The notes under the pieces: model-generated
Seen by the model: only the letters and a program-made list of their open reading frames with translations
Databases searched by the model: none
Told to the model about the DNA's origin: nothing
Made by a program: the position numbers and the translations under genes
Shown: piece after piece, positions 21,856-30,270 of the stretch
Layout: each line of letters begins with the position of its first letter
Position numbering within the stretch: the first letter of the stretch is position 1
Origin: JAHFTW01 sp038046785
Lineage (GTDB): Archaea > Thermoplasmatota > E2 > JACPAO01 > JAHFTW01
Assembly (NCBI GenBank): GCA_038046785.1
Contig: JBBSVM010000003.1
Span: forward strand, 1-64,000
Direction of reading: 5' to 3'
DNA length: 64,000 nucleotides

Positions 21856-22236
21856 ATGGCCATCCTCAGCATCTCCCTCCCCGACGACCTGCTCGCCGAC
21901 GCCGACGGAGCCATCGCATCGGGCGACTACAAGGGGCGCAGCGAATTCGTCCGCGCCGCTGTGCGCGACCATCTGCAGAACCGCACCCTCGCGTCGGGAA
22001 AACACATCCACGGCTCCATCACCATCCTCTACCCGCACGACAAGGAGGCGCGCGTCAGCGACGTCCGGCACGCCTTCCACGACGTCGTCCTCTCCCTCAT
22101 GCACACGCACTGCGAAGCGGAGACCTGCATGGATGTCCTGATTGTCGGCGGCTCCTCCGCCCGCGTCCAGGCGCTCGCCGACACCTTCGCCCGCCTGCGT
22201 GACGTGAGCCGCAGCCGGCTCGTCGTCATGGCATGA
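21856..22236 (+). CDS. nikR: NikR-family nickel-responsive regulator
   Basis: A 126-residue protein: ribbon-helix-helix domain (AILSISLPDDLLADADGAI, YKGRSEFVRAAVRDHL) and an ACT-like metal domain with SITILYPHD and MHTHCEAETCMDVLIV. The spacing HxH-x5-C equals the His87-His89-Cys95 nickel site of E. coli NikR, with further His nearby (VRHAFHDVV). ATG 21856 gives the usual N-terminus and fits a leaderless transcript; ATG 21829 would add nine residues and lies within the putative operator. Confidence 0.9.
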   Translation: MAILSISLPDDLLADADGAIASGDYKGRSEFVRAAVRDHLQNRTLASGKHIHGSITILYPHDKEARVSDVRHAFHDVVLSLMHTHCEAETCMDVLIVGGSSARVQALADTFARLRDVSRSRLVVMA

Positions 22237-22267
22237 CGCTCAAGAACTGCGCCGCCCCTCCCCCGGC

Positions 22268-22876
22268 GTGGCCGAGCCTGCCAAGCGGTTCACCGACCCC
22301 AACATCGGCCTGTCGCGCATCTACACGCGCACCGGCGACGACGGCAGCACCGGCCTCGTCGGCGGAGCCCGCATCCCGAAAGACGACGTGCGCATCGAAG
22401 CGTACGGCACCGTGGATGAACTCAATGCCTGGATTGGTCTAGCCCGCGCCGCCGCCCTCGACTCCGGCCCCGCCGTGGCGCCCATGGCGGCGACGCTGCT
22501 GCGCGTCCAGCACCAACTCTTCAACCTGGGCTCCCAACTCTCCACCCTCGGCGAACTGAAGCCGAACCAGCCGCGCGTCACCCCCGCCGAAGTGGCGTGG
22601 CTCGAATCCGAGATGGATGCCGTGACTCCCCGCCTGCCGCCGCTGCGCTCCTTCGTCCTCCCCGGCGGCGCCCGTCTCAACGCGCTGCTCCACCTTGCTC
22701 GGACCGTGTGCCGGCGCGCCGAGCGCATCGCCGTGGCGCTGCGCCGCTCCGGCGGCTGCGGGCACATCGAAGTGCATTACCTCAATCGCCTGAGCGACGC
22801 CCTCTTCGTCTGGTCGCGCGAGGCGTCGCATCTCCTCGGCCCTGCGGAAACTCTCTGGGAACCCAACCGAGCTTAG
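22268..22876 (+). CDS. Cob(I)alamin adenosyltransferase, PduO type
   Basis: Transfers the adenosyl group of ATP to reduced corrinoid to make adenosylcobalamin. The 202 residues show the PduO motifs IYTRTGDDGSTGL near the N-terminus, EAYGTVDELNAWIGLAR, FVLPGGARLNALLHLARTVCRRAER and the C-terminal LNRLSDALFVWSRE. GTG start at 22268, 31 bp after nikR. Proximity to metal regulators may reflect cobalt/nickel physiology, but that is only suggestive. Confidence 0.93.
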   Translation: MAEPAKRFTDPNIGLSRIYTRTGDDGSTGLVGGARIPKDDVRIEAYGTVDELNAWIGLARAAALDSGPAVAPMAATLLRVQHQLFNLGSQLSTLGELKPNQPRVTPAEVAWLESEMDAVTPRLPPLRSFVLPGGARLNALLHLARTVCRRAERIAVALRRSGGCGHIEVHYLNRLSDALFVWSREASHLLGPAETLWEPNRA

Positions 22877-22892
22877 TGGGAAACCACCGTCG

Positions 22893-23285
22893 TCACCGGC
22901 CGCCCTTCGAAGCGCCCCCACGCAGGCTGCGCGCCAGCGTCGGGACGACGACGGCGCGATCCCCCGCGACGACCACTTCCAGGTCGCACTCCACCGGTCG
23001 CGCGGCACCATGCAGGACCACGTGGATTGCCATGCGCTCCCCAAGCATCGCCTCGGCCGGGACCTCGACGCGCACGGCGGCGAGATGGATGTGGCCTGCA
23101 TCGAGCCGAGCGGACTCCGGCTGCACCGTCACCGGCCACTCGGAGGAGGCGCGCAAATGGACCGCACCCGGCCCAGGTCCCCAGTTGGTCGCCTCGACAA
23201 GGAAGCGGATGCGGGTTCCCGGCGCAGCCTCCAGGGAGGATTGGACGGGGCGCAGGCCCCATCGGCTTCGGATTGGACGGCTCAT
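22893..23285 (-). CDS. Single Ig-like (NEW3-like) domain protein, unknown
   Basis: A 130-residue protein made of one beta-sandwich of the type used in COG1361/NEW3 proteins: LEAAPGTRIRFLVEATNWGP, SSEWPVTVQPESARLDAGH, AVRVEVPAEAMLGERMAIHV. No signal peptide and no membrane segment, so it looks cytoplasmic. It resembles the second domain of the protein at 12689-13579. It is divergent from pstS. Confidence 0.6.
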   Translation of the reverse strand: MSRPIRSRWGLRPVQSSLEAAPGTRIRFLVEATNWGPGPGAVHLRASSEWPVTVQPESARLDAGHIHLAAVRVEVPAEAMLGERMAIHVVLHGAARPVECDLEVVVAGDRAVVVPTLARSLRGGASKGGR

Positions 23286-23375
23286 GGCCCTGCCTGGGCC
23301 GCGCCGCCACTTCCCCGTTTGCCCCCGATTCTATAGGTCCTCCTGCATTGCCTACAGCCCTTGCTAGCGCCCACG

Positions 23376-23396
23376 CTCTATTGTGAAACCATAGAG
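23376..23396. promoter_or_regulatory. Inverted repeat upstream of pstS
   Basis: CTCTAT (23376-23381) and ATAGAG (23391-23396) are exact inverted half-sites with a 9-nt spacer, 63 bp before the pstS ATG. The CTAT/ATAG core recurs at the other phosphate promoters of the window. Confidence 0.5.
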
Positions 23397-23458
23397 TCCG
23401 GCGATGATGCCTATGGCGGACGGCTCTGCCTCGTCGTCCACACCCTCCGGTGAACCCC

Positions 23459-24472
23459 ATGCAAACCCGACACCTTCTGACCGCCGTCGCGGTCACGGCT
23501 CTCTTCGTCTTGGCCGGCTGCGCCGGAACCACCTCCGGCCCGGCCCCCGCGAACAGCTCGGCCGCGCCGACCAACGCTGCCGCCACCAGCGCGCACTCCA
23601 GCTCCTCGGCCGCCAGCTTCGGCACCTCGACCGGCGGCAGCCTCAAGGCGAGCACCCTGAGCATGGCGGGCAGCAGCACCGTCTTCCCCCTCGCCGAGGC
23701 GTGGGCCGAAGAGTTCGGCGACGCGCGCAATGTCCAGGTCACCGTCGCCGGCGGCGGCTCGACGACCGGCGCCAACAAGTTCTGCGCCAAGGAGATCGAC
23801 ATCGGCGACATGAGCCGCACCATGCGCGCCGCCGAAATCGACGCCTGCAAGACCAAGGGCCTCGACCCGGTCGCCTGGAAGATCGCCTACGACGCCCTCT
23901 CCGTCGTCGTCTCGCCCGAGAACACCTTCGCCAAGGACCTCACCGTCGCCCAGCTCCGCAAAATCTTCCAGAAGGACAACCACGCCCAGATTTGGAACGA
24001 AGTGGACGGTTCCTTCCCCAGCCAGCCCATCCGCCTCTGCATCCCCGGTGCCGCCTCGGGCACGTACGAATACTTCAACGAGGCCATCCTGGGCTCCTCG
24101 ACCGCAGCGCCGCGCACCGGCCTCGGCGTGCAGCAGTCCGAGGATGACAACGTCCTGGTGCAGTGCGTCAAGGACGACAAGTACGCAATTGGCTACTTCG
24201 GCCTCGCCTACGTCACCGAGAACCCGGGCAAGGTCGTCGCCATCAAGGTGAACAGCGTCGCCCCGGGCAAGGAGTCGGTCGAGGCGGGCACCTACACCCC
24301 GCTCAGCCGCTACATCTACATGGTCACGAACGGCAACCCGAAGGGCACCCTCACGGGCGACTTCATCCGCTGGATCACCCACCCGCAGGGCGGCCAGGCG
24401 CTCGTCGGCGAGGTCGGCTACGTCCAGCTCGACGCCAAGACCGCCGCCGACCAGCAGGCCCTTCTGGCCTAA
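23459..24472 (+). CDS. pstS: Phosphate ABC transporter substrate-binding lipoprotein PstS
   Basis: A 337-residue lipoprotein: lipobox LAGC, a Ser/Ala/Thr-rich linker (about 20-65), then the binding domain with phosphate loops MAGSSTVFPLAEAWAEEF, GGGSTTGANKFCAKEIDIGDMSR and CIPGAASGTYEYF. It captures phosphate outside the cell for PstCAB. ATG 23459 has GGTGA five nucleotides upstream; GTG 23450 is less likely. First of pstS-pstC-pstA-pstB-phoU, with 151 bp containing its own promoter before pstC. Confidence 0.96.
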   Translation: MQTRHLLTAVAVTALFVLAGCAGTTSGPAPANSSAAPTNAAATSAHSSSSAASFGTSTGGSLKASTLSMAGSSTVFPLAEAWAEEFGDARNVQVTVAGGGSTTGANKFCAKEIDIGDMSRTMRAAEIDACKTKGLDPVAWKIAYDALSVVVSPENTFAKDLTVAQLRKIFQKDNHAQIWNEVDGSFPSQPIRLCIPGAASGTYEYFNEAILGSSTAAPRTGLGVQQSEDDNVLVQCVKDDKYAIGYFGLAYVTENPGKVVAIKVNSVAPGKESVEAGTYTPLSRYIYMVTNGNPKGTLTGDFIRWITHPQGGQALVGEVGYVQLDAKTAADQQALLA

Positions 24473-24589
24473 TTGTTGACTGCGATTCCCTCTCCCCCTT
24501 CTCCTCATTTTCCACCGTTTTTCTCTTCCTTGCCGCTTCACGCTCCACGCGAGCCTTTCTTCTCACCCCGCCCCTTTTTTCCTGTCACC

Positions 24590-24615
24590 TCTATCTTTTC
24601 AATAGAAGTCGGAGA
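24590..24615 (+). promoter_or_regulatory. pstC upstream element with phosphate-type motif
   Basis: TCTAT (24590-24594) and ATAGA (24602-24606) form an inverted pair; ATAGAAGTCGGAGA (24602-24615) is identical to the promoter region of the AbrB-PhoU gene. It follows a pyrimidine-rich tract (24490-24600) that may terminate pstS transcripts. Confidence 0.5.
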
Positions 24616-24623
24616 AAGCCGTT

Positions 24624-25598
24624 ATGCCAAATCCACCGCGAGGCCCCAACGTGGCGGACCACTCCCTTGCGATGACCGTGGCCCCCCGGGCCCGCTTCGC
24701 CGACCGCCTGTCCAGCACCCTCCTCTTCGCGGGCGGCCTCGTCGCGTTCCTGGTCCTCGCCGGCATCGTCTGGGTCCTGGGCCAGAACACGCTGGAGTTC
24801 TTCCAGTTCGTCTCCCCGGTCGATTTCCTCACCGGGACGACCTGGCACGCCGTCGCCGACACCGAGGAGGCGTATGGCGTCCTTGCTCTCGTGGCCGGCA
24901 CTTTGCTTGTCACCGCAGGCGCCGTCCTCATCGGCCTACCGCTTGGTCTCTCCGCCGCCATCTACCTCGCCGAGTACGCAAGCCCGCGCGTGCGCAGCAT
25001 CGTCAAGCCGGCCCTGGAACTCCTCGCCGGCATTCCCAGCATCGTCTTCGGCTTCTTCGCCCTCCTCGTCATCAGCCCCATCATCCAGGAGTGGACCGCG
25101 GAGGGGACCTTCCTCGGCGGCATCTTCGGCCAGGCGCGCATCTTCAGCGCCGCCAACGCCATCGTCGTGGTCGGCATCATGGTCATCCCCATCATCGCGA
25201 CGCTCTCTGAGGACGCCATCCGCGCCGTGCCGCGCCACCTGCGCGAAGCCTCCATGGGACTCGGGGCGACGCGCTGGGAGACGACCCGCAAGGTGGTCCT
25301 GCCCGCCGCCCTCTCCGGCATCACCGCGAGCTTCGTCCTCGGCGTGAGCCGCGCCATCGGCGAATCGATGGCGGTCGCCCTTGCCGCCGGCACCACGCCC
25401 AACTTCACCATCAACCCGGTGGAGTCGATCCAGACGATGACCAGCTTCATCGTCATCCAGTCCACCGGCGACGTGGTCGCGCACGGGCCGGTCTACCTGT
25501 CGCTCTTCGCGGTCGGCTTCGCGCTCTTCGCGATGACGTTCGTCCTCAACCTGGTCGCAAGCCGCTTCGTCCGTCGCTACCGGGAGGTTGACGCATGA
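24624..25598 (+). CDS. pstC: Phosphate ABC transporter permease PstC
   Basis: A 324-residue permease with six TM helices after a cytoplasmic N-terminal stretch. The family motifs are GLPLGLSAAIYLAEYASPRVR, the LAGIPSIVFGFFAL helix and the EAA-like loop ASMGLGATRWETTRKVVLPAA. With PstA it forms the phosphate channel. Its stop overlaps the pstA start (ATGA). Confidence 0.96.
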   Translation: MPNPPRGPNVADHSLAMTVAPRARFADRLSSTLLFAGGLVAFLVLAGIVWVLGQNTLEFFQFVSPVDFLTGTTWHAVADTEEAYGVLALVAGTLLVTAGAVLIGLPLGLSAAIYLAEYASPRVRSIVKPALELLAGIPSIVFGFFALLVISPIIQEWTAEGTFLGGIFGQARIFSAANAIVVVGIMVIPIIATLSEDAIRAVPRHLREASMGLGATRWETTRKVVLPAALSGITASFVLGVSRAIGESMAVALAAGTTPNFTINPVESIQTMTSFIVIQSTGDVVAHGPVYLSLFAVGFALFAMTFVLNLVASRFVRRYREVDA

Positions 25599-26500
25599 CC
25601 GCGGGCGTCGCCGTGAATCCTCTTGCCGCCAACACCAACCTCGTCCGGCGGCGGCGCGTCGAGAAAGTCGCACGCGCACTTCTCCTGACCGGCGCCCTCA
25701 CCACCGTCGCCCTCCTGCTCTGGTTGCTCGGGCGCCTCACGCTCGACGGCCTGCCCCACTTCACCAGCGCGTTCTGGACCGATGAGTATTCCCCCGGCGC
25801 GCTGCGGCGCGGCGAGCCGGTCGGCGTGCTGGACGCCATCCAGGCGACGCTTGGCTTCCTCGGCATGACGATGGCCATCGCCCTGCCGCTCGGCATCGCT
25901 GGCGGCATCTACCTCAACGAATACGCCCCGCACAACCGCTTCACCCGCCTGCTGCGCCTCACCATCAGCAACCTGGCAGGCGTCCCGAGCGTGGTGTACG
26001 GCATCCTGGGGCTTGCCATCTTCATCCGCTTCGTCGGACTGGAGCCGAACCTTCTCGCCGCCGCTCTCACCATGGCGACGCTCATCCTGCCCATCCTCAT
26101 CATCGCCACCGAGGAGGCGCTCAAGACCGTCCCCGCCTCGGTGCGCGAGGCGAGCCTGGCGCTTGGCGCCACGCGCTGGCAGACCCTGCGCAGCCACACG
26201 CTGCCCTACGCGATGCCGGGCATCCTCACCGGCAGCATCCTTGCCCTGTCACGCGCTGCCGGCGAGACCGCGCCGCTGCTCATCCTCGGCATCCCGGCCT
26301 ACGCCACCGTGGCGGGCTGGGGCCCCTTCGACGCCGGGACGCCGCTGCAGGTGCGCGCCTACTTCCTTGCCAGCGACGCCCGCGAGGCGGCACTCAACCT
26401 TGCGGCCGCCTCCGTCGTGGTCCTCCTCGTCTCGACCCTCGTCCTCAACCTCGCCGCCATCACGCTGCGCCAGTGGCTGGGCCGCCGGATTAAATGGTGA
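25595..26500 (+). CDS. pstA: Phosphate ABC transporter permease PstA
   Basis: A 301-residue six-helix permease with PstA features: LPLGIAGGIYLNEYAP, ISNLAGVPSVVYGILGLAIF and the EAA loop ASLALGATRWQTLRSHTLPYA, then LSRAAGETAPLLILGI. Translationally coupled to pstC by a 4-bp overlap and followed at once by pstB. Confidence 0.96.
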   Translation: MTAGVAVNPLAANTNLVRRRRVEKVARALLLTGALTTVALLLWLLGRLTLDGLPHFTSAFWTDEYSPGALRRGEPVGVLDAIQATLGFLGMTMAIALPLGIAGGIYLNEYAPHNRFTRLLRLTISNLAGVPSVVYGILGLAIFIRFVGLEPNLLAAALTMATLILPILIIATEEALKTVPASVREASLALGATRWQTLRSHTLPYAMPGILTGSILALSRAAGETAPLLILGIPAYATVAGWGPFDAGTPLQVRAYFLASDAREAALNLAAASVVVLLVSTLVLNLAAITLRQWLGRRIKW

Positions 26501-26505
26501 AACCC

Positions 26506-27357
26506 ATGGAGACCGTCCTCATGACCGAAACCCGACCCGCCGTCACCCTGCGCGCCCCACTCGCGACCGGCATCACACCGCCCCGCTCCGACGCCAAGCA
26601 TCCCGCGACGCTCATCCGCATCCAGGACCTGCATTTCTGGTACGGCGGCACCGAGGCGCTCAAGGGCATCACCCTCGACATCCCGGCCAACCAAGTGACC
26701 GCGTTCATCGGCCCCTCCGGCTGCGGCAAGTCCACGCTCCTGCGCTGCCTCAACCGCATGAACGACCTCATCGAGGGCACCCGCCACGAAGGGGCCATCA
26801 CGCTGGACAAGCTCGACCTGTACGGGGCCGACGTGGACCCTGTGGCGCTGCGCCGCCACGTCGGCATGGTGTTCCAGAAGCCCAACCCGTTCCCCAAGAG
26901 CATCTACGAGAACGTCGCTTACGGCGTGCGGCTGCACCGCAAGATGTCGCGCGCCGAGCTTGACGCCGTCGTCGAGCGCGCCCTGCGCCAAGCGCACCTG
27001 TGGGACGAGGTCAAAGACCGCCTCGGCGACGCAGCCACCGGCCTCTCCGGCGGCCAGCAGCAGCGCCTCTGCATCGCGCGCGCCCTCGCCGTCGAGCCCA
27101 AGGTTCTGCTCATGGACGAGCCCTGCAGCGCGCTCGACCCGATTGCGACGCAGAAGATCGAAGACCTCATCCTGGAGCTGCAACACCAGGTGACCATCGT
27201 CATCGTGACGCACAACCTACAGCAGGCGGCCCGCATCAGCGACCGCACCGCGTTCTTCTACCTCGGCTCCCTCATCGAGGAGGGGGCGACGGCGCAGCTG
27301 TTCGAGAAGCCCTCGAACCCGCAGACCGAAGCGTACGTGACCGGCCGTTTCGGGTGA
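26506..27357 (+). CDS. pstB: Phosphate ABC transporter ATP-binding protein PstB
   Basis: The ATPase of the Pst system, 283 residues. Walker A GPSGCGKSTLL, Q-loop VFQKPNPFPKSIYENVAYG, signature LSGGQQQRLCIARALA, Walker B VLLMDEPCSALDP and the H-loop THNLQQAARISD. ATG 26506 is preceded by GGTGA at 5-nt spacing, so it is preferred to ATG 26494; ATG 26521 is also possible. The N-terminal 30 residues before LIRIQDLHFWYG are not conserved. Confidence 0.96.
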   Translation: METVLMTETRPAVTLRAPLATGITPPRSDAKHPATLIRIQDLHFWYGGTEALKGITLDIPANQVTAFIGPSGCGKSTLLRCLNRMNDLIEGTRHEGAITLDKLDLYGADVDPVALRRHVGMVFQKPNPFPKSIYENVAYGVRLHRKMSRAELDAVVERALRQAHLWDEVKDRLGDAATGLSGGQQQRLCIARALAVEPKVLLMDEPCSALDPIATQKIEDLILELQHQVTIVIVTHNLQQAARISDRTAFFYLGSLIEEGATAQLFEKPSNPQTEAYVTGRFG

Positions 27358-27361
27358 ACCC

Positions 27362-28024
27362 ATGACACGCGAATTCCACGAACAAATCGAGCACCTGCGC
27401 GCGCAGGTCCTGCACATGGGCGCCCAAGCGCGGCTGAACCTGATCGAAGGCGTCCAGAGCCTGGTGCGCCAAGATGCCGCCCTCGCCCGCCGCGTCATCC
27501 AGCGCGAAGAAGAGCTGAACCGTCTCGATGTCCAAATTGAAGCTGAGGCCCTCAGCTTGCTGGCTCGCAATTCGCCGCTTGCCGCCGACTTGCGCACCAT
27601 CGGAGCGAGCTTCAAGATCATCACTTACCTCGACCGCATCGGCCGCTACGGCTACGACATCGCCAAAGTGACCCTCGAATTGGTGAACCGGGAGCTGCCG
27701 CGCAAGCCGGTGGCGTTCACGCTCATGGCGGAGAAGGCGATGGCGATGCTGGACGAGGCGCTCGCCAGTTACCGCAAGCAGGATGCCGCTCTCGCCCGTG
27801 CCGTGCCGGAGCAGGACGAAGTAGTGGACGCGCTCTACGAACAGATTTTCCGCGACTCCATCACGCACATGATGGAGGACCCGCGCACCATCACCACCTA
27901 CGCCCACTACATCCTGGTGGCTCGCCACCTCGAGCGCGCAGGCGACAACGCGCGCAAGATCGCCGAGAAGGCGCTCTACATGGCGACCGGCGAGCGCCGG
28001 CTTCCCATCACGCTGCCTTATTGA
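27362..28024 (+). CDS. phoU: Phosphate transport regulator PhoU
   Basis: A 220-residue all-helical protein with two PhoU repeats: RQDAALARRVIQREEELNRL, DRIGRYGYDIAKVTLEL in the first, and MMEDPRTITTYAHYILVARH, LERAGDNARKIAEKALYM in the second. PhoU dampens Pst uptake and phosphate signalling. The ATG lies 2 nt after the pstB stop, using GGTGA that contains that stop as its ribosome binding site. Confidence 0.95.
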   Translation: MTREFHEQIEHLRAQVLHMGAQARLNLIEGVQSLVRQDAALARRVIQREEELNRLDVQIEAEALSLLARNSPLAADLRTIGASFKIITYLDRIGRYGYDIAKVTLELVNRELPRKPVAFTLMAEKAMAMLDEALASYRKQDAALARAVPEQDEVVDALYEQIFRDSITHMMEDPRTITTYAHYILVARHLERAGDNARKIAEKALYMATGERRLPITLPY

Positions 28025-28058
28025 AACCGCAGTTCGAGGTTCGACGCCCTAGCGAACG

Positions 28059-28069
28059 CTATATTCTAT
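28059..28069 (+). promoter_or_regulatory. Promoter element of the DUF47-pit operon
   Basis: CTATATTCTAT with two CTAT half-sites, 50 bp before the DUF47 ATG, in the short AT-rich gap after phoU. Probably TATA box plus a phosphate-control half-site. Confidence 0.4.
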
Positions 28070-28118
28070 TGCTAAGATTGAGAAGAATGTCTTGACATGA
28101 GACTCGTGAGTGCCCCAC

Positions 28119-28754
28119 ATGGGCTTCAAGGAGTGGATCATCCCCCAGGACAAAGTCTTCTTCGACCTCCTGGAGCGGCACATCGCGCTGGCGGGCAAAT
28201 GCGCCGACCGCTTCGACCAGATGTTGGCGGGCAAGTGGTCCAACGTCGAACTCGCCCGCAACGACATCAAGGAGCTGGAGTCGCAGGCGGACACCGTGGG
28301 CCACGAACTCTTCGACCGCCTCAACCGCACCTTCATCACCCCCATCGACCGCGAGGACATCGCCCGGCTCGCCCATGTCATCGACGACATCGCGGACGAC
28401 GTCTACGCCGCCGCCAACCGCCTCGCGCTCCATCAGATTCCCGGCCCTACCGCACACATGGTCGAGCTCGTCGCCATCCTCAAGGCGCAGGTTCGCGAAC
28501 TGGACGACGGCGTGCGAAGTCTGCGCCGCCCCGCCCAACTCAAGACCAACATCCCGCCCCACATCGTTGAGATCCACCGGCTGGAGAACGAGGCGGACAA
28601 GGTGCTCAACGTGGCAATTGGGGAGTTGTTCGCCAGCAACGACCCCATCCGCATCATGAAGTACAAGGAGATCTACGAGTTCCTCGAAGCCGCCACCGAC
28701 CGCTGCGAGGACGTCGCCGACGTGCTTCAGGACATCCTGCGCAAGAATGGCTGA
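28119..28754 (+). CDS. DUF47 PhoU-like accessory protein of Pit
   Basis: A 211-residue helical protein of the DUF47/TIGR00153 family, which pairs with Pit transporters. It begins MGFKEWIIPQDKVFFDLLER and has ESQADTVGHELFDRLNRTFITP, the acidic metal-binding IDREDIARLAHVIDDIADDVY and ENEADKVLNVAI-ELF. It probably gates Pit. ATG 28119 preferred over GTG 28110. The stop is 11 bp before the pit ATG. Confidence 0.92.
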   Translation: MGFKEWIIPQDKVFFDLLERHIALAGKCADRFDQMLAGKWSNVELARNDIKELESQADTVGHELFDRLNRTFITPIDREDIARLAHVIDDIADDVYAAANRLALHQIPGPTAHMVELVAILKAQVRELDDGVRSLRRPAQLKTNIPPHIVEIHRLENEADKVLNVAIGELFASNDPIRIMKYKEIYEFLEAATDRCEDVADVLQDILRKNG

Positions 28755-28765
28755 ACGGTGCCCAG

Positions 28766-29965
28766 ATGATTGACTGGACTCTCATTGGGCCCTTCGTCCT
28801 GGTGACCATCTTGGTCGCCCTGCTGTTCGATTTCTACAACGGCCTGCACGACGCCGCCAACAGCATCGCCACCGTCGTCGCGACGCGGGCGCTGCCGGTC
28901 TGGGCCGCCCTGCTGCTCGCGGGGTCGTTCAACTTCATCGGCGCCTTCGCCGGAACCGCCGTCGCCGCCGCCGTCGGCTCCGGCATCATCGCCAAATCGG
29001 TGGTGACTCCCGAAGTCATCCTCGCCGCCCTCGCTGGCGCCATCTTCTGGTCGGTCCTCACCATCTTCCTCGGCATCCCCATCTCCTCCAGCCAGAGCCT
29101 CATCGGTGGCCTTGTTGGCGCAGCGCTTGCCAAAGCGGGCATGGCTGGTGTCCAGTGGCCCACCCTCGTGGACCTCGAAACCGTCGCCCGCCCCATGGCC
29201 CTCGGCGCCCTCGTCGGCATCGCGGGCGGCATTGCCCTTGCGCGGCTGAGCCGCACCAACGTCTGGGCCGGGTTCTGGCTCGGCGCCAGTGTCGGCTCGG
29301 CCATCCTGCTGGTTTGGGACATCTTCCACGGCCTCAAAATCCAGAAGCTCCTCGCCATCGTTCTCTTCATCGGTTACAGTCCGTTCCTTGGCTTCTGCCT
29401 CGCCTTCACCTTCACGGCCACCATCGCGTGGCTCTTCCGCCGTGCATCGCCCGGGAAGACGAAGGGACTGTTCCGCTGGCTCCAGATTGGCTCGAGCAGT
29501 TTCTACAGCTTCGGCCACGGCACCAATGATGCCCAGAAGACCATGGGCGTCATCACCGCCCTGATGATTGCCGTCGGCGCCGTGCAGCAGACGAGCGACG
29601 GCAAGTTCCCGGTCCCTTCTGAGGTCATCTTTGCCTCCGGCCTCATGATCGCTCTTGGCACGCTGATTGGCGGCTACAAGATTGTCAAGACCATGGGGAC
29701 GAAGCTGACCCACCTCGACACCAGCCAGGGCTTCGCGGCGGAAACCTCGAGTGCCATCGGCCTGTACTACCTGGCGGGCTTCGGCGTGCCGGTCTCGACG
29801 ACGCACAGCATCACTGGAGCGATCATGGGAGTCGGCGCCTTCCAACGCGCCAGCGCCGTGAGTTGGGGCACCGCGCGACGCATCGTTTCGGCCTGGATCA
29901 TTACGATTCCCATGGCGGCCATCGTGGCGGCGTTCTGCTACTGGGTCATCGACTTGATCCGCTGA
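28766..29965 (+). CDS. pit: PiT family inorganic phosphate transporter
   Basis: A 399-residue polytopic carrier, low-affinity phosphate uptake coupled to an ion gradient. The two inverted PiT signatures are FDFYNGLHDAANSIATVVAT near the N-terminus and FGHGTNDAQKTMGVIT in the second half; SSSQSLIGGLVGAAL and VSTTHSITGAIMGVGAF are the matching re-entrant motifs. In operon with DUF47. Confidence 0.96.
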   Translation: MIDWTLIGPFVLVTILVALLFDFYNGLHDAANSIATVVATRALPVWAALLLAGSFNFIGAFAGTAVAAAVGSGIIAKSVVTPEVILAALAGAIFWSVLTIFLGIPISSSQSLIGGLVGAALAKAGMAGVQWPTLVDLETVARPMALGALVGIAGGIALARLSRTNVWAGFWLGASVGSAILLVWDIFHGLKIQKLLAIVLFIGYSPFLGFCLAFTFTATIAWLFRRASPGKTKGLFRWLQIGSSSFYSFGHGTNDAQKTMGVITALMIAVGAVQQTSDGKFPVPSEVIFASGLMIALGTLIGGYKIVKTMGTKLTHLDTSQGFAAETSSAIGLYYLAGFGVPVSTTHSITGAIMGVGAFQRASAVSWGTARRIVSAWIITIPMAAIVAAFCYWVIDLIR

Positions 29966-30102
29966 CTGTGGCGGTTGGTTCGGCCTCCATTCCAATGCCG
30001 GCGGGTCCACGGAACGCGGAGAAACGATAGAAACCGTTGTTCGGTGAATTCTGTGCGTTTTGTGGTTTGACGGTGGGCGTCGTTTCTGTTCAGCGCGCCT
30101 GA

Positions 30103-30134
30103 ACCGGTTTTGTCCAGAGCCATGCAAAACCGGT
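30103..30134 (+). terminator. Hairpin after pit
   Basis: ACCGGTTTTG (30103-30112) and CAAAACCGGT (30125-30134) are perfect inverted arms with a 12-nt loop, followed by AT-rich sequence. It lies in the 305-bp gap between pit and the aminotransferase; the rest of the gap (29966-30100) is unremarkable apart from its lower GC. Confidence 0.5.
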
Positions 30135-30243
30135 CCATCCGGAAACAGGCTTATTCGAAAAATTGGCTTAAATATTGAACCAGGTTCACCTTTTGCCACA
30201 ATTGCTGAACTTGATTCGTTTTCTCTCGCCTTGGCCGATACCT

Positions 30244-30249
30244 TTTATC
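30244..30249 (+). promoter_or_regulatory. TATA box of the aminotransferase gene
   Basis: TTTATC centred 24-25 nt upstream of GTG 30271, consistent with a leaderless transcript and supporting that start. Confidence 0.5.
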
Positions 30250-30270
30250 GTTTGGCGAACTCGCACTCCC

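Noticed and set aside
24480..24600. Small gene between pstS and pstC
   Set aside because: The stretch is a low-complexity C/T tract with no convincing frame; more likely terminator plus pstC promoter.
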